Assembly (NCBI RefSeq): GCF_014696385.1 | Contig: NZ_JACJQB010000008.1 | Span: 1-64,000, forward strand | From: Pseudanabaena mucicola FACHB-723 | GTDB taxonomy: Bacteria; Cyanobacteriota; Cyanobacteriia; Pseudanabaenales; Pseudanabaenaceae | Direction of reading: 5' to 3' | Length of the DNA: 64,000 nucleotides | Shown here: piece after piece, positions 61,874 through 64,000 of the stretch | How the letters are laid out: each line of letters starts with the position of its first letter | Numbering within the stretch: the stretch's first letter is position 1 | Program-made: the position numbers and the translations under genes | Notes under the pieces: generated by a model | Databases searched by the model: none | The model's input: only the letters and a program-made list of their open reading frames with translations | Told to the model about the DNA's origin: nothing

Positions 61874-61889
61874 TGATCTTTATGTAAGC

Positions 61890-62567
61890 CTAAGAAAGTT
61901 GGCTCAAACGATAACCAACACCATGGATTGTCTCAATCAAGTTATGAGGCGCATCAGCACCCTTTAATTTGTTACGGAGACTCTTGATCGTTGCGTTGAT
62001 TGTATCTTCTCTAGGAGGATCAGTGAGTGACCATACATGCTCTACGATAGTGCCACGCTTTAAAACTTGGCGACCATGATGAAGCAACAACTCCAGAATG
62101 TTGTATTCCTTTGGTGTTAAATGCACAGATTGTCCTGCATAGGACACTTCATGCATTCCGGGATCAAGTTGGAGTTCCCCCCAACGTAAAACAGTTGGTT
62201 CTGCAATCTGAGCGCGACGAGACAAAGCACGAATCCGTGCCATCAATTCAGGCGGATCAATTGGCTTGACGATATAGTCGTCAGCACCCGCATCAAGCCC
62301 CTGAACTTTGTCAGAACTCATATCTAGCGCTGTCACCATCAAAATTGGGATATTGTTCCCATGGGCGCGTAAGCGACGACATAGGTTAATACCATCCAAC
62401 TTCGGCAGCATCACATCTAGCAAGATTAGGTTGTAATCATCGGCTTGAGATTTCTCCCAGCCTTCCTCCCCATCTCTAGCAATGTCTACAACACAATGCT
62501 GACCAGTTAGCACATCGGCTAAAGTATCAGCTAAATTGGCATCATCTTCTACAAGGAGAATTCTCAT
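61890..62567 (-). CDS. OmpR/PhoB-family response regulator
   Basis: 225 residues from the ATG at 62567 (MRILLVEDDANLADTL); an upstream frame back to 62678 has no receiver-like residues. The receiver (about 1-120) has DNLILLDVMLPKLDG-type phospho-Asp (NLILLDVMLPKLDG), TALDMSSDKVQGLDAGADDY and KPIDPPELMAR. The winged-helix DNA-binding domain (about 130-225) has VHLTPKEYNILELLLHHGRQ, DTINATIKSLRNKLKGA and IETIHGVGYRLSQLS. No sensor kinase gene is adjacent. I cannot say which cyanobacterial orthologue this is. Confidence 0.92.
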   Translation of the reverse strand: MRILLVEDDANLADTLADVLTGQHCVVDIARDGEEGWEKSQADDYNLILLDVMLPKLDGINLCRRLRAHGNNIPILMVTALDMSSDKVQGLDAGADDYIVKPIDPPELMARIRALSRRAQIAEPTVLRWGELQLDPGMHEVSYAGQSVHLTPKEYNILELLLHHGRQVLKRGTIVEHVWSLTDPPREDTINATIKSLRNKLKGADAPHNLIETIHGVGYRLSQLS

Positions 62568-63000
62568 TAGATTCGGACAAGTCTTGGTTATTGAAGTTGA
62601 ATAGTAGCTTGCTCGCCAATTAACGGATGCCTTTAACGGGTATATGGAAAACATAAACTGTATAAATTTCGCTAACACGATTCACTACTATCTATTCAAA
62701 TCATATACGAAACGTCGAATGGTTTTTCATATATGCAAAAATTTTAAGTATTATTGCGATTATAACACCCGCAATCATCAAAAAATCGTATTTATTAAGC
62801 CAAAAGCATATACTTTGTAAAGAAACTTGTGGATAGCCAAACTTTTGACCACACTGACTTTGGGTGTTACAAAGCTAAATTATGGCAAACGATGACACTA
62901 GTTACAATTTTCTCTCTGATTTTTGTGACGCTTGGATCGTTGCTGAGTTAAATTGAGTCTATAGAGACCCGAAAACCTTCAATAAATCTTTAATTAGAAA
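62568..63000. other. 433-base gap between divergent regulator and hemL
   Basis: AT-rich, no HIP1 site, no hairpin or ORF of note. Both promoters must lie here. GTTACAA appears at 62865 and AGTTACAATTT at 62902 on the plus strand, but their spacing does not match the RpaB HLR1 box (two direct repeats 2 bases apart), so I call no operator. Confidence 0.55.
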
Positions 63001-64000
63001 ATGACCGCGAACCTAACTACTTTTAAAACAACTGCATCTCAAGAAATTTTTGCAAAAGCCAAAGAGCTAATGCCTGGAGGTGTTAGTTCTCCTGTTCGTG
63101 CCTTCAAATCTGTGGGTGGCGAGCCAATCGTGTTTGATCGCGTTAATGGCGCATACGCATGGGATATCGATGGCAATAAGTATATTGATTACATCGGTTC
63201 ATGGGGGCCTGCGATCGTCGGACATTCTCATCCCGAAGTCATCGAAGCATTACACAAAGCGTTAGAAAAAGGCACAAGCTTTGGTGCGCCCTGTGTTCTC
63301 GAAAATCAACTCGCGGAAATGGTAATTGAAGCTGTCCCTAGCGTCGAGATGGTGCGCTTTGTGAACTCTGGTACTGAAGCCTGTATGTCTGTATTGCGCC
63401 TCATGCGGGCTTTTACAGGTCGTGACAAAATCATCAAATTTGAAGGTTGCTACCATGGTCACGCCGATATGTTCTTGGTTAAGGCTGGGTCTGGTGTCGC
63501 CACCCTTGGCTTGCCCGACTCCCCCGGTGTTCCCAAGTCCACCACTGCCAATACCCTCACTGCTCCTTACAACGATCTTGAAGCCGTCAAACAGTTGTTC
63601 GCCGAAAATCCAGACCAGATATCTGGTGTGATTATCGAGCCAGTAGTTGGTAATGCGGGTTGCATCGTACCTAAGGATGGATTTCTACAAGGTTTAAAGG
63701 ATCTCTGTCATGCCAATGGTGCTTTGTTGGTATTTGATGAAGTCATGACAGGCTTCCGTCTTTCTTATGGTGGCGCACAGGCTCGCTTTGGCGTTACTCC
63801 TGACCTTACGACCATGGGTAAGGTAATTGGTGGGGGCTTACCCGTAGGAGCCTATGGTGGACGTAAAGATATTATGGCAATGGTTGCCCCTGCTGGCCCT
63901 ATGTATCAGGCAGGTACATTGTCAGGGAATCCTTTGGCAATGACCGCAGGCATCAAGACCATGGAAATTCTGAAGCGCGTTGGTTCTTATGAATATCTGG
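63001..64000 (+). CDS. hemL: Glutamate-1-semialdehyde 2,1-aminomutase, 3' part outside the window
   Basis: The frame opens at ATG 63001 ([20 protein letters not shown]) and stays open to the window edge, giving 333 residues of about 430. It makes 5-aminolevulinate for haem, chlorophyll and B12. Motifs: [79 protein letters not shown] and the PLP-Lys region [20 protein letters not shown] (Lys near 273). Distinct from the argD-type class-III aminotransferase at 26 kb. Confidence 0.97.
   Translation, partial: MTANLTTFKTTASQEIFAKAKELMPGGVSSPVRAFKSVGGEPIVFDRVNGAYAWDIDGNKYIDYIGSWGPAIVGHSHPEVIEALHKALEKGTSFGAPCVLENQLAEMVIEAVPSVEMVRFVNSGTEACMSVLRLMRAFTGRDKIIKFEGCYHGHADMFLVKAGSGVATLGLPDSPGVPKSTTANTLTAPYNDLEAVKQLFAENPDQISGVIIEPVVGNAGCIVPKDGFLQGLKDLCHANGALLVFDEVMTGFRLSYGGAQARFGVTPDLTTMGKVIGGGLPVGAYGGRKDIMAMVAPAGPMYQAGTLSGNPLAMTAGIKTMEILKRVGSYEYL

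Noticed and set aside
62865-62915. RpaB-type HLR1 operator upstream of hemL
   Set aside because: Two GTTACA-like words exist but their spacing does not fit the paired repeat.
1-64000. tRNA, rRNA, tmRNA or CRISPR arrays
   Set aside because: No TpsiC-like GGTTCGAATCC context with cloverleaf, no rRNA sequence and no repeat-spacer pattern was seen on reading; a tRNAscan or Infernal run could still find a small RNA.

Overview
The window is a piece of a cyanobacterial chromosome. Evidence: the octamer GCGATCGC (HIP1) recurs every few hundred bases through most of it; there are photosynthesis-linked genes (ycf3 for photosystem I assembly, a CupA/CupB-type CO2 hydration protein, hemL, a pheophorbide-a-oxygenase-like Rieske protein, gvpK, an Rbp-type RRM protein); and GyrB carries a 435-residue intein at the same GDSAGG|SAKQG junction as the Synechocystis GyrB intein. 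A Pseudanabaena-like filamentous cyanobacterium is my guess, not something the sequence proves. No rRNA, tRNA or CRISPR array was found.

Layout. 1-4.5 kb: membrane and hypothetical genes (one an M50/S2P-like protein that seems to have lost its HExxH motif) and dnaB. 4.6-9.6 kb: an ABM-domain protein, then a HIP1-poor, AT-rich run of surface-polysaccharide genes (GT-A-like, GT-B, HAD/COG5610-like). 9.7-14.6 kb: CO2 hydration protein, then a cobalamin riboswitch followed by hupE (metal uptake), cobW and cobG, a cobalt/B12 block. 14.7-16.6 kb: Tat-type flavin amine oxidase. 16.7-21.8 kb: a minus-strand island with two toxin-antitoxin-like pairs (DUF5615/DUF433 and VapBC) and a three-gene operon resembling the ABC-three-component (ABC-3C) conflict systems: nuclease-like effector, winged-helix middle protein and Rad50-like ATPase. 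22-29 kb: gyrB with intein, ruvC, argD and an FHA-GAF-adenylate cyclase. 29.3-31.7 kb: an HTH-NACHT NTPase resembling bacterial NLR-like defence proteins.

32-47 kb is mostly housekeeping: an MlaE-like permease, an RlmL-like methyltransferase, dnaA, pdxA, rplI, a FecR protein, a DUF2283 toxin-antitoxin-like pair, serS, a TsaC/YciO protein, an M1 aminopeptidase with HEAT repeats, a GIDE-domain protein and an aldehyde dehydrogenase. 46.9-53.1 kb: an orphan gvpK; larC split into two frames across a run of nine A (a probable programmed frameshift); queG; a DnaJ-TPR protein; DUF427 and a receiver; gatC; ycf3. 53.3-64 kb: a Uma2-family pseudogene with one internal stop, a hexapeptide acetyltransferase, an ABC-2 permease, an RRM protein, an FAD oxidase, a Rieske/PaO protein, a GST, an FHA-flavoprotein fusion, an OmpR-type regulator and the 5' part of hemL.

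Many intergenic gaps hold perfect GC-rich hairpins with a 3-nt loop. Several have flanking A/T tracts and look like bidirectional terminators between convergent genes. Two (10865-10917 and 51101-51155) are long perfect palindromes without such tracts and look more like dispersed palindromic elements. The most unusual items are the ABC-3C-like operon, the larC frameshift, the GyrB intein, the NACHT protein, the FHA-flavoprotein fusion and a palindromic-repeat relic read in frame inside cobG.
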